A stretch of 34,723 nucleotides of DNA from CAYQCE01 sp964415885 (lineage in GTDB: Bacteria > Zixibacteria > MSB-5A5 > JAABVY01 > JAHJOQ01), in NCBI GenBank assembly GCA_964415885.1, contig CAYQCE010000038.1:1-34723 (forward strand), in the 5' to 3' direction. Positions 16,801-23,678 of this stretch are shown here, in pieces. Within the stretch, counting starts at the first letter, position 1; the number at the start of each line of letters is the position of its first letter. Under the pieces are notes generated by a model. It was given only the letters and a program-made list of their open reading frames with translations, had not been told where the DNA came from and did no database searches. A program made the position numbers and the translations under genes.

Positions 16801-19721
16801 TCCTCGGCGTTGCCCTGTCGGCCATTGATCTGCTCGTAGTTGTCAGGATCGTCATTGTCGTAAAACCAGTTGTCACCGGCAGGGTCGGACTCCGAATACC
16901 ACTGATCCTCCGGAATCGCTTCCCGCTCCTCTTCATCGGTTAGGCCATCCAGTCCGACGTCCTCGCCCTCATCGAGGATGTCGTTCTTGTAGACGAAGTC
17001 CTCGGTATCGAGTTTGGAGTTGCCGTTGATATCCTCAGATATCTTACCAAGATGTATCAGCATCTTCCCATTTGTGGCGGGACGTTTCATCCTGACCTCG
17101 AGGAACTGCGTACGGCTCTGATCCCACGCACCCCTTGAGATAGGCCTCATCAGGCCGGCCCAGGAGTCTTCCGGGTTTCCCGTGGATGTGTTGGGTGTGA
17201 TGCGCAGCACGAGCGTGTGGGTGCGATTGTCCCGGTCTCGGACATCTCTGTTCCAGATGTCGGTGATTGGCGTTTCCTGCCAGGGGTTGTACCAGATTAT
17301 CCGTCCGAGGGGATTTGTCGTCAGGTCGGTGAAGTGCTCTGAGCCTGTGAGCGGGGCAGAGGATCTGGTCCAGTAGTGCCGAAGCTCCGAGAGGCTGTAT
17401 GCTTCCCTGGCACCTTCAAAGTCATCAATGAATGCCTCGCCAAGGGTGTTTGGATTCGGCACTGACTGTGCGACCTCACCCGAGAAACTGACGCGCGACA
17501 TTGATGATGCTTCCACGAATGGGAGAGCGTCCGCGAGCTCGGTAAGCAAGGGCAGCTCAAATGATGTCGAGAAGTCTGAATCCCAGACGAGGTACTTCGA
17601 TTCCTCCTGTCCGACTTTCGGTTTACGGTCTGTGGACTTCTCGGACTTGTAGAGAACCGTTGTGCCGATATTGAAGTTCTTCGACAACACATATTCGAGC
17701 CTTGATCCGAACAGTGATTTCTTTTCTGCCGCGATGAACGGCTCATATTCGAAATCCACCTCGACCTGCGCGTTTGGATCGAGTACGTCATCAGTTCGGA
17801 AGATAATCCTTCCGATGTCGTAGTAGATCGTGTAGTCCTGACCCTTGGTCAGCGTTCGACCGTTCAATGTGACCACTTCCGATCCCTCGATGATGTTAAT
17901 TTTGCCGAGCGAAAACTCTGTTTGACGCTGCTTCAGGTCGATTGCGAGATAATACTTGGATGCATCTTGTACGTCCCGAAATGAAGAGTTGTCGTAAATC
18001 TCCGGCACACGCTCATCGAGCTCGGGGTTGTCGAATGGTCGTCGGTCGGGGAAGAAAAGATAGCCCTTGTCAAGGAAGATACGGTCATCCGTGATATCGA
18101 TCCGCCCGTCCGGGTTCGCATTTCCCGATTGATCGAGCCGATCCAGTCCCAGAATCTGGATGTATGGGACACCACTCTGGGTATCAAAGTTTTCGTCCTG
18201 TTTATCTTCGGTTCCCTTCTGTCCCTTGAAGATTTTCAGCTCGATGCCGTCCGGTTCAATGAACCTCGCGCCGAGATAGTAGACATTTCTCCATTCGTAA
18301 CCCCATGTACTGTAGTCCGACTGCGCGTTGTTTATCTTGAGGAGTTGAAGGTGAAGCAGAGAGTCTGCCACGTCCTCTTCGATCAGGGCGTCACCGACCT
18401 CGACCGTATCTGTCCCGTTCCAGACCTTCATCCAGCAGGCAAGTTGATCGGTATCGGTTGGTCGGGTGAGCATCTCAATGTAGAGGCCTTTGTCGAAGAC
18501 GAGATACTCGCTCCGGTCGACCTCAACCCACGTTGTCTCCAGAATTTCACGGTTGTCGCCCCCAAGATTCTCCGAGGTCGCGGAGTCGGCGAATACTGCC
18601 GCAATGCCCGGTCGTGGAGCGAACCGTACGAGGTCAGTCTCCTGCTCGAACAGCTTGAAGTCGACGAGAGAGTCTCTCCCGGGAACGAAATGCGCTCGTC
18701 CTGCAGCGACATCCTGTGGCGTACCAAATAGGCCGAGATCGAAGAAAGTGTTTTTCAGATACTCATGGTCTCGGCGAATCATCGAACTCTGCTGGGCTCC
18801 GGCGGTGAAATTCGAATTTTCGGTCGACCCCTTCTCCTGGGAGGTGATGAATGTCATACCGAGGTTTCCGAGCTGAGCGGTTGCCTTTATGCCGAACAGG
18901 CCCTGGACATTCTGCGAGTAGCCGACGAACTGGGTGTTGGGCAACGAGAGGTTTGTGTTGCCCGCCTCAATGGTCTGGATGATCTCGTCCTCGGTGCCCT
19001 GGTAGCGAATCTGAATGCGGTTATCGAGGTCGGTCTGGCGTTTGGAATCCTGGTCGACTCGCACCTCGATTTTGGAACCGATGTTACCGGTTATCTTAAA
19101 TGATGATACCTGCTCCATATTGAGCGACGGAAACTTGCTCTGCTTGTATGTCGCCACCTGCGTCCGGTCATCCCATTGCGATTGGCCATCAAAACTGACG
19201 CGGTAGTAGCCGTTGACCCTCAGGCCGACACCCCCCTCGCCGATGATGCTCTGGACAGCCCCCGGCAGCCTGACCGGGATCTGGATGTTGATAAGTCCCG
19301 GGGCCTTGTCCTTTTGATCGCGCTGGATAGACGTGCTAACGCTTTGCTGCCAGTATTCGTTGACCTTGGCGTCAGCGCGATACTTGTAGAATTCCTGCGG
19401 ATCGACATACATCGGAGACTGGAATTCCTCGAGTCCGAGGCTGCCCTGATAGCTGAATCCGGAAGTGAATTTCAGCATTAGTGTGGTGCTGTCGACCTCA
19501 GAGGCCTGCCTGAACTGGACACCCCGTCTGTCGAGCCAGGCGTAATCATCTCTGGCAATGGAAAACCCGGACCATCCGGTTATAGAGGGGACAGGCGCGA
19601 AGACGCGCGGAGGGTATTCGAGCGAAATCTTTACGCCCTGTGGCAGGGCCGATTCCGCCGCAAATGTAAACAGAACACTAAGGAAGCCGACGAGTAGTGT
19701 CGATGCAAACCGATTTCGCAC
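13890..19721 (-). CDS. sprA: SprA-type giant outer-membrane translocon of the type 9 secretion system
   Basis: A 1,943-residue outer-membrane protein with signal peptide (1-26), homologous to SprA/Sov, the very large beta-barrel that conducts type 9 cargo across the outer membrane in Bacteroidetes (Flavobacterium SprA is about 2,400 residues). Diagnostic landmarks are in order: IEVRVDQDS then IEAGNTNLSLPNTQFVG (251-267) and LFGIK (275-279); DKGYLFFPDRRPFDNP; FEYEPF before a barrel segment; EAFIDDFEG (near 764-772); an acidic stretch at about 887-994 with EF-hand-like DINGNSKLDTED and DIDGDKQID; LWLDELRVTD (near 1265-1275). The C-terminal third is serial amphipathic strands rich in Tyr/Ser/Arg, ending in IRF. 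The start is GTG at 19721, the only start giving a signal peptide; AAGGA lies 11 nt upstream, so the ribosome-binding site is weak. No other type 9 gene is in the window. Confidence 0.92.
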   Translation of the reverse strand: MRNRFASTLLVGFLSVLFTFAAESALPQGVKISLEYPPRVFAPVPSITGWSGFSIARDDYAWLDRRGVQFRQASEVDSTTLMLKFTSGFSYQGSLGLEEFQSPMYVDPQEFYKYRADAKVNEYWQQSVSTSIQRDQKDKAPGLINIQIPVRLPGAVQSIIGEGGVGLRVNGYYRVSFDGQSQWDDRTQVATYKQSKFPSLNMEQVSSFKITGNIGSKIEVRVDQDSKRQTDLDNRIQIRYQGTEDEIIQTIEAGNTNLSLPNTQFVGYSQNVQGLFGIKATAQLGNLGMTFITSQEKGSTENSNFTAGAQQSSMIRRDHEYLKNTFFDLGLFGTPQDVAAGRAHFVPGRDSLVDFKLFEQETDLVRFAPRPGIAAVFADSATSENLGGDNREILETTWVEVDRSEYLVFDKGLYIEMLTRPTDTDQLACWMKVWNGTDTVEVGDALIEEDVADSLLHLQLLKINNAQSDYSTWGYEWRNVYYLGARFIEPDGIELKIFKGQKGTEDKQDENFDTQSGVPYIQILGLDRLDQSGNANPDGRIDITDDRIFLDKGYLFFPDRRPFDNPELDERVPEIYDNSSFRDVQDASKYYLAIDLKQRQTEFSLGKINIIEGSEVVTLNGRTLTKGQDYTIYYDIGRIIFRTDDVLDPNAQVEVDFEYEPFIAAEKKSLFGSRLEYVLSKNFNIGTTVLYKSEKSTDRKPKVGQEESKYLVWDSDFSTSFELPLLTELADALPFVEASSMSRVSFSGEVAQSVPNPNTLGEAFIDDFEGAREAYSLSELRHYWTRSSAPLTGSEHFTDLTTNPLGRIIWYNPWQETPITDIWNRDVRDRDNRTHTLVLRITPNTSTGNPEDSWAGLMRPISRGAWDQSRTQFLEVRMKRPATNGKMLIHLGKISEDINGNSKLDTEDFVYKNDILDEGEDVGLDGLTDEEEREAIPEDQWYSESDPAGDNWFYDNDDPDNYEQINGRQGNAEDPGRGYYPDTEDIDGDKQIDLVNSYFEYVLDFTDDKYLVPNSEYNNWVTYRFPLDEPDNELGGPSLKAIEFARLILTDFPQQDSVQIASMELVSTRWLVQRAEEEDIADDDSTKLEVAVINTEENSSIYQPPPGVVGFYDRVNDITEKEQSLWLKYKELLPGDIALAERILFTGENYAGYRRVEMYVHSTEEDSNTYFIFRMGSDSTNYYEYRTRLYRSSPTVLWDERNWVRIDLDAITQVKDSLNTLKVENPDSNIDMLAVGNYAVRGQPRVTNIIYFGVGVWRPETAPDSMVTGELWLDELRVTDVRKDKGIAKRLSTTATLSDLGSFSLSYRNTDAFFRQLTAADRNNLGSGREQTSLSISGSFNFDKFLPRQWGARLPISYSWSKSEVVPRLKSGSDIVITEDQREAETTRNYSQSLTVSQRFNRKTNNWLWNYTLNSFEWRFSASRTSGKSPTVPVTESENYTATAKYDLNVGKKSLRIFSWTSFIPFFPDAITNTEFGYFPNSMSFSGDIRRRSSKSENIQGYKQSVYERDFSGSAMIRYQLFGSLPLSYTFTTQRDLRDPELLQFSFNPKKFKLGLELSRRQSVSASYDPRIFDFMTTQISFKSNYDENSDPGRNQEGTRTASSKSTWAFNSQFDPKKFFGTGKGKGKDFIVLRPFLFAIRLVTNRIDPLKFSYSKSDDYATSGLLDRPTYAFQFGLTKDPGVDSREVEGSARRFNDSQTKSYSAQSAVDFILGSRISTRYTERVSTSITRKQESRSTTFPDLSVTFSRLERFKILGWLFKSLSVNSGYSHKLDESINTNSGEKSKEIVTDAFSPLANVSITWPKGVKTELRYETSTNTTKSFTGAAREQINESRTVSMSNSYNFRSPTGVKIPLLGRLKFQSTLSLSLNIMKRFSSSKQVDSRGVETPGNESEDLTISPQASYSFSSNIKGGLSMRWTDRVDKRTRSKSHVRKVGIWVEIRF

Positions 19722-19782
19722 TTCAGCAATTATCCTTAAACAAAATTACCTAATCTGTAGAAATCGTCCGCTAAGACCTCCT

Positions 19783-20721
19783 TCAACTAAAATCGCCAAG
19801 ATAGGTTATTTCTTCCTGAAGTTCGTAGCCGAGTTCATCCTTGACTTTTTTCTTGAGTATCAACGCAAGCTCTTTTATATCATCGGCTTTGGCGCCGCCG
19901 AGGTTTACGAGGATGTTCGCGTGGTTTTTATAGACTCCCGCGTTTCCGACTTTAAGGGATTTGGCTCCGACTTTGTCGAGAAGTGCACCTGCGGCGAGCT
20001 TGCCGTGTTCCTCGTCAGCTTTTTCTATATTCTTAAAGAAGCAACCTGCCGAGCAGTCACTCTCCGGGTGCTTCTCTCCACGTATCTCCAGTATTTCCCT
20101 GACTTTCTTCTTCAACCTCTCCGGCGAGTCACTTTCGAACTTAAACTCAGCTTCCAGAACGACTTCGCCGGTTTGCTTCAATATACTGTGACGATACGAG
20201 AAGTCAAAATAGTTTTTGTCCACAATGCGAGCTTCCTGGCCGGGTTTGAAGATCATGGCCGAGACCAGACAATCAGAAATCGCCGCGCCGTACGCTCCCG
20301 CGTTTCCGAAAATCGCTCCACCGACTGACCCCTTGATTCCGGCGAGGGATTCGAAACCGGCCAAACCGCGTTCGCAGAGTTTATCGATCAATAGCTCGAG
20401 ATTGTGGCCGCTGCCTACGGTGACGGTCTGGCTCTCAACGTTGAAGTCGTTCAGGCCTGATTTGATTATAGCTCCTCGATAACCGGAGTCCGAAACCAGC
20501 AGGTTTGAGCCTCCGCCGACGATGAAGTAGTCTACGCTGTTGTTCACGGCCAGATTTACTGCGGTCACCATATCCTCGGAGGTATGTGCCTCGATGAAAT
20601 AGTCTGCCGGTCCGCCTACGCCGAACGTAGTATGACGCGACATCGGCTCGTTTTCTCGTGCACGAGAACCGAAGTGGTTCATCAGGGCCTTTCTAAATGC
20701 GTGTTTTGTGATAACTGCCAT
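19783..20721 (-). CDS. murB: UDP-N-acetylmuramate dehydrogenase (UDP-N-acetylenolpyruvoylglucosamine reductase)
   Basis: A 312-residue FAD enzyme for the second committed step of peptidoglycan precursor synthesis (NADPH reduction of UDP-GlcNAc-enolpyruvate). TTFGVGGPADY (31-41), VGGGSNLLVSDSGYRG (68-83) and GSVGGAIFGNAGAYG (131-145) form the FAD-binding part; HANILVNLGG and the final LQEEITYLG supply conserved C-terminal residues including the catalytic Glu. In SAGCFFKN (224-231) Cys227 stands where the proton-donating Ser is common; Cys variants occur in the family. The ATG at 20721 gives the expected N-terminal helix but has no Shine-Dalgarno sequence; the ATG at 20682 (14th codon) has AAAGG 5 nt upstream and is an alternative start. 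Confidence 0.93.
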   Translation of the reverse strand: MAVITKHAFRKALMNHFGSRARENEPMSRHTTFGVGGPADYFIEAHTSEDMVTAVNLAVNNSVDYFIVGGGSNLLVSDSGYRGAIIKSGLNDFNVESQTVTVGSGHNLELLIDKLCERGLAGFESLAGIKGSVGGAIFGNAGAYGAAISDCLVSAMIFKPGQEARIVDKNYFDFSYRHSILKQTGEVVLEAEFKFESDSPERLKKKVREILEIRGEKHPESDCSAGCFFKNIEKADEEHGKLAAGALLDKVGAKSLKVGNAGVYKNHANILVNLGGAKADDIKELALILKKKVKDELGYELQEEITYLGDFS

Positions 20722-20790
20722 CTGATAGCGTACTTGCGGGCCGGTAGCGGTTGATGATACTCCGCCCTTTATACGCCCTCCGCGTCGGTG

Positions 20791-21177
20791 TTAGTTCCCG
20801 TTTTCTTCCTCGCGGGATATCTCGTTATCCGAGTCGCTGTTATCTCTATTCTCTTCCTCCACGCTGCTTGCTTCCTCGTTCTTCTCATTGCTTTTCTCGG
20901 GTGCTTCTCGCGAGGACTTCAACTCATCCACGTAATTCATACGAAGATGATACAGCGTTCGCTTGATAAGCGACTCTTCTTCCTGCGACAAATTGCCGCG
21001 TGTTTTCGACTCGATCATCTCGAGCATATCGATCGTGCCCTTGCACATATCGAGGTTCTTTTCGATCTTTCCGGTGAACGGGTTTTGCAGTTTGCCCATC
21101 TGCTGGAGCGCTGCTGCCTCCAGCGACATCACGAGCTGGAGGAACATCGCATTCACACTACTCTCGTCCGATGTCAT
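20791..21177 (-). CDS. DUF1844 protein
   Basis: A small acidic protein of 128 residues. Its first 75 residues match DUF1844: VNAMFLQLVMSLEAAALQQMG, then NPFTGKIEKNLDMCKGTIDMLEMIESKTRGNLSQEEESLI and a helix with LRMNYVDE. The last 40 residues are a low-complexity Glu/Ser/Asn tail, probably disordered. The role of DUF1844 is not known. The ATG at 21177 is chosen over the in-frame GTG at 21186 because GAGG/GGAG lies 8 nt upstream of it. The stop of the preceding small gene lies inside this ribosome-binding region, so the two are coupled. Confidence 0.82.
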   Translation of the reverse strand: MTSDESSVNAMFLQLVMSLEAAALQQMGKLQNPFTGKIEKNLDMCKGTIDMLEMIESKTRGNLSQEEESLIKRTLYHLRMNYVDELKSSREAPEKSNEKNEEASSVEEENRDNSDSDNEISREEENGN

Positions 21178-21182
21178 TCCGA

Positions 21183-21371
21183 TCACTCCTCAATTGCGCT
21201 GATCCGTGAGGCGAGCTTGAGATTGTGCTGGATATCCATGATCTGCGCCTCGATCTTCTTCAGGAGTCGAACGAAGTCGTAGTCCTCGCTGGACTGGATC
21301 ATCTCGTTGACTCCCGTGCCGAGATCTTTGGATAGCTGCCTCAGCCGTTCGATTTCGTTCTGCCTGTCCAT
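21183..21371 (-). CDS. Small coiled-coil protein, unknown function
   Basis: A 62-residue charged helical protein with heptad-like spacing of Leu/Ile (for example RLRQLSKDLGTGV and VRLLKKIEAQIMDIQHNLKLA). I recognise no family. It lies between recG and the DUF1844 gene, with its ATG at 21371 about 9 nt after AGGA and 11 nt after the recG stop; an upstream in-frame TTG overlaps that ribosome-binding site and is less likely. The tight packing suggests a real gene. It could work with the DUF1844 protein as a coiled-coil partner, which is a guess from position only. Confidence 0.6.
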   Translation of the reverse strand: MDRQNEIERLRQLSKDLGTGVNEMIQSSEDYDFVRLLKKIEAQIMDIQHNLKLASRISAIEE

Positions 21372-21382
21372 ACTCTTCAATC

Positions 21383-23485
21383 CTAACCCGATTTGAGAAG
21401 CTCCGATTTGGCGCCGTAACGCCGTATCGCTTCCGTTCTAAGACGGCCGAATTGCTCGGGCGTCAATGTATAGTTTTTTGACACTATGTCAAAGGCACAT
21501 TTCTTCGCAGTTTCGAGGATTTCAGCATCTCTGACAATATCCGCAATCTTGAATTCGGGGAGGCCATGCTGACGAGCTCCGAAGAACTCGCCCGGCCCCC
21601 TCAGCTTGAGATCCGCTTCTGCAATCTTGAATCCGTCGGATGTTGACTCTATCACCGCGAGGCGCTCTTTGGCGATGTCGGTCATCTCGTCGGCTGACAT
21701 CAGGATGCAATACGATTTGTGCCTGCCTCTGCCGATGCGACCGCGAAGCTGGTGCAATTGCGAGAGTCCGAAACGCTCAGCGTGTTCAATCAGCATTACG
21801 GATGCGTTCGGGATGTCGATCCCAACCTCGATTACGGTGGTACTCACGAGGATGTCGTACGCGCCGTCTCTGAACGATCTCGATGTCGCGTCGCGCTCCT
21901 CAAATTTCATCTGGCCGTGTACGAGGCCCACTCTGAGATCTGAGAAGACGCTGTCGCGGAGATACTCGTATGATGTCACCGCCGATTTGAGGTCGAGTTT
22001 CTCAGAGTCTTCGACGAGCGGATAGACGATGAACGCCTGCCTCCCGGCTTTAACTTCATCTCGTATGAACTTGTATACATTCGACCGAGCGTCATCCGTT
22101 CGCCAGGCAGTTACGACTTGTTGGCGCCCCGGTGGGAGGTTTCGGATCACGGTCAGGTCGAGGTCGCCGTACGCTGTCAGCGCAAGGGAGCGGGGAATAG
22201 GCGTGGCAGTCATCACCAGCAGGTCGCAGTTGTGGCCCTTCTTCCGGAAATCGAGTCGCTGATTGACGCCGAATCGGTGCTGTTCGTCGATTACCGCGAG
22301 CGCGAGTCGCTGGAATTCGATGTCGCCGGAGAATAGAGCATGCGTTCCCACAGCAATGTCAATTTCGCCGTTCGACAGCTTTCCGCGCAGGACTGCCCGC
22401 TCTTTGTCGGAGATTGATCCGGTCAGCAGGGCGACTTTTACACCCAGCTTCCCTGCATACCTGGATATCGAGGCGTAATGTTGCTCCGCAAGCAGTTCTG
22501 TCGGGACCATGATCGCCGCCTGATGACCGTTCTCGACGGCGAGGATCATGGCGGCCAGCGCCACAACGGTCTTGCCGGAGCCAACCTCACCCATAAGCAG
22601 ACGGTGCATCGGATGATTGCTCAGCATCTCCTCGAAAATCTGAGCGACAGCCTTGTTCTGATCGTCTGTCAGCTTGAACGGCAGCAGGTCATAGAAGTCG
22701 GCCACCTTGTCGGACGGCGGCATGTAAGTGAACGGCTTCGATCTGCGCTTGTGGGTCGAGTGCTCGAGCGCAAGCCGTGTTTCGAACAGGAAGAACTCGT
22801 CGAAGATGTGTCTCTCGCGGGCGCGTTCGAGTGCATCGTCGCCGGCAGGGAAGTGGATGTTCTTCGTGGCTTCCGGGAGCGATATGAGATTCAGTTCCTG
22901 CCTTAGTTTGTCCGGAAGGAAGTCATCGACTTCCCCCAGATGTTCATCGATTGCGGTTCGGATTATCCTCCGAAACCGTCTGCTCTCGAGTCCGACTGAT
23001 TTGAGTGCGGATGACGACGGGTATAGCGGGATGATCCGCCCGGCATGAGTCAAATCCTCGAGGTTTTCTTCCTCGTCGAAGAATTCGAATTCCGGGTGCA
23101 CTATCTGCGGGCCGTTGTATATTTTGACAGTTCCGGATGCGGCTATGAGGTCGTCCCGCTTGAACCGGTCTCTGAGGAAGCGAAATCCCTGAAACCATGT
23201 CAGCGTCAGATAGTCATTCCCGTCGGACAGGAGGACCTCAAAAACCCGGCTCCGTCGCCCCTTGAGCAGCCCCTGCGAGACGACTTTACCGATGCAGGTC
23301 ACCGTTTCGCCCTCTCGAAGATCCGAGAATTTGCGGATGTCCGATCGGTCGATGTATCTCCGGGGAAAGTAGCGCAGGATCTCCGGCACGTTTCGAATAC
23401 CGATCTTCTCGAGCTCTTTGGCTCGTTTCGGACCGACGCCTTTCAGGTACTGAATCGGCGTGACCTGCTGTTCTGTCTGATGCAT
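21383..23485 (-). CDS. recG: ATP-dependent DNA helicase RecG
   Basis: A 700-residue superfamily 2 helicase that remodels stalled forks and Holliday junctions. The N-terminal wedge/OB domain (about 1-170) begins with TPIQYLKGVGPKRAKEL. Motor motifs are intact: motif I MGEVGSGKT, motif II DEQHRFG, motif III MTATPIPRSLA, motif VI QLRGRIGRG, and the RecG-specific C-terminal GPGEFFGARQHGLPEF. Length is normal. The start ATG at 23485 has no Shine-Dalgarno sequence; instead a -10-like TACTAT ends 6 nt before it, with TTGCGG 17 nt further up, so the message may be leaderless. It is the first gene of the long minus-strand run. Confidence 0.96.
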   Translation of the reverse strand: MHQTEQQVTPIQYLKGVGPKRAKELEKIGIRNVPEILRYFPRRYIDRSDIRKFSDLREGETVTCIGKVVSQGLLKGRRSRVFEVLLSDGNDYLTLTWFQGFRFLRDRFKRDDLIAASGTVKIYNGPQIVHPEFEFFDEEENLEDLTHAGRIIPLYPSSSALKSVGLESRRFRRIIRTAIDEHLGEVDDFLPDKLRQELNLISLPEATKNIHFPAGDDALERARERHIFDEFFLFETRLALEHSTHKRRSKPFTYMPPSDKVADFYDLLPFKLTDDQNKAVAQIFEEMLSNHPMHRLLMGEVGSGKTVVALAAMILAVENGHQAAIMVPTELLAEQHYASISRYAGKLGVKVALLTGSISDKERAVLRGKLSNGEIDIAVGTHALFSGDIEFQRLALAVIDEQHRFGVNQRLDFRKKGHNCDLLVMTATPIPRSLALTAYGDLDLTVIRNLPPGRQQVVTAWRTDDARSNVYKFIRDEVKAGRQAFIVYPLVEDSEKLDLKSAVTSYEYLRDSVFSDLRVGLVHGQMKFEERDATSRSFRDGAYDILVSTTVIEVGIDIPNASVMLIEHAERFGLSQLHQLRGRIGRGRHKSYCILMSADEMTDIAKERLAVIESTSDGFKIAEADLKLRGPGEFFGARQHGLPEFKIADIVRDAEILETAKKCAFDIVSKNYTLTPEQFGRLRTEAIRRYGAKSELLKSG

Positions 23486-23491
23486 GCTCTA

Positions 23492-23520
23492 ATAGTAGGT
23501 TCCACTCGACATGGCCGCAA
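23492..23520 (-). promoter_or_regulatory. Candidate recG promoter giving a leaderless mRNA
   Basis: On the minus strand TTGCGG (23515-23520) and TACTAT (23492-23497) are 17 nt apart. The conventional +1, 7 nt past the -10 box, coincides with the A of the recG ATG at 23485. No ribosome-binding site lies between box and start. Confidence 0.5.
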
Positions 23521-23639
23521 CAGATTATTTTCTTTGTTTTGGTTGAAAACGCTGTGGCAGTGCGCGTTAGATAGAGTCAGAATGCGAAACGCTCGCACCT
23601 GGACAGCATATGCGGTGGAATAAGTATCGAGTGAGTTTG

Positions 23640-23645
23640 TATAAT
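23640..23645 (+). promoter_or_regulatory. Candidate -10 box for the DUF4139 gene
   Basis: A perfect TATAAT preceded by TTTG, 34 nt before the ATG at 23679. No strong -35 hexamer sits 16-18 nt upstream. Transcription would start near 23652, leaving room for the GGGAGG ribosome-binding site. It fires away from recG across a 193-nt divergent gap. Confidence 0.45.
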
Positions 23646-23678
23646 TGCCAGAGTAACTGAAACGGGAGGTCTGTGTCT

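Noticed and set aside
17321..18876. Several open frames of 100-200 codons inside sprA on both strands
   Set aside because: The SprA frame is continuous for 1,943 residues with homologous landmarks on both sides of this stretch, so the others are shadows.
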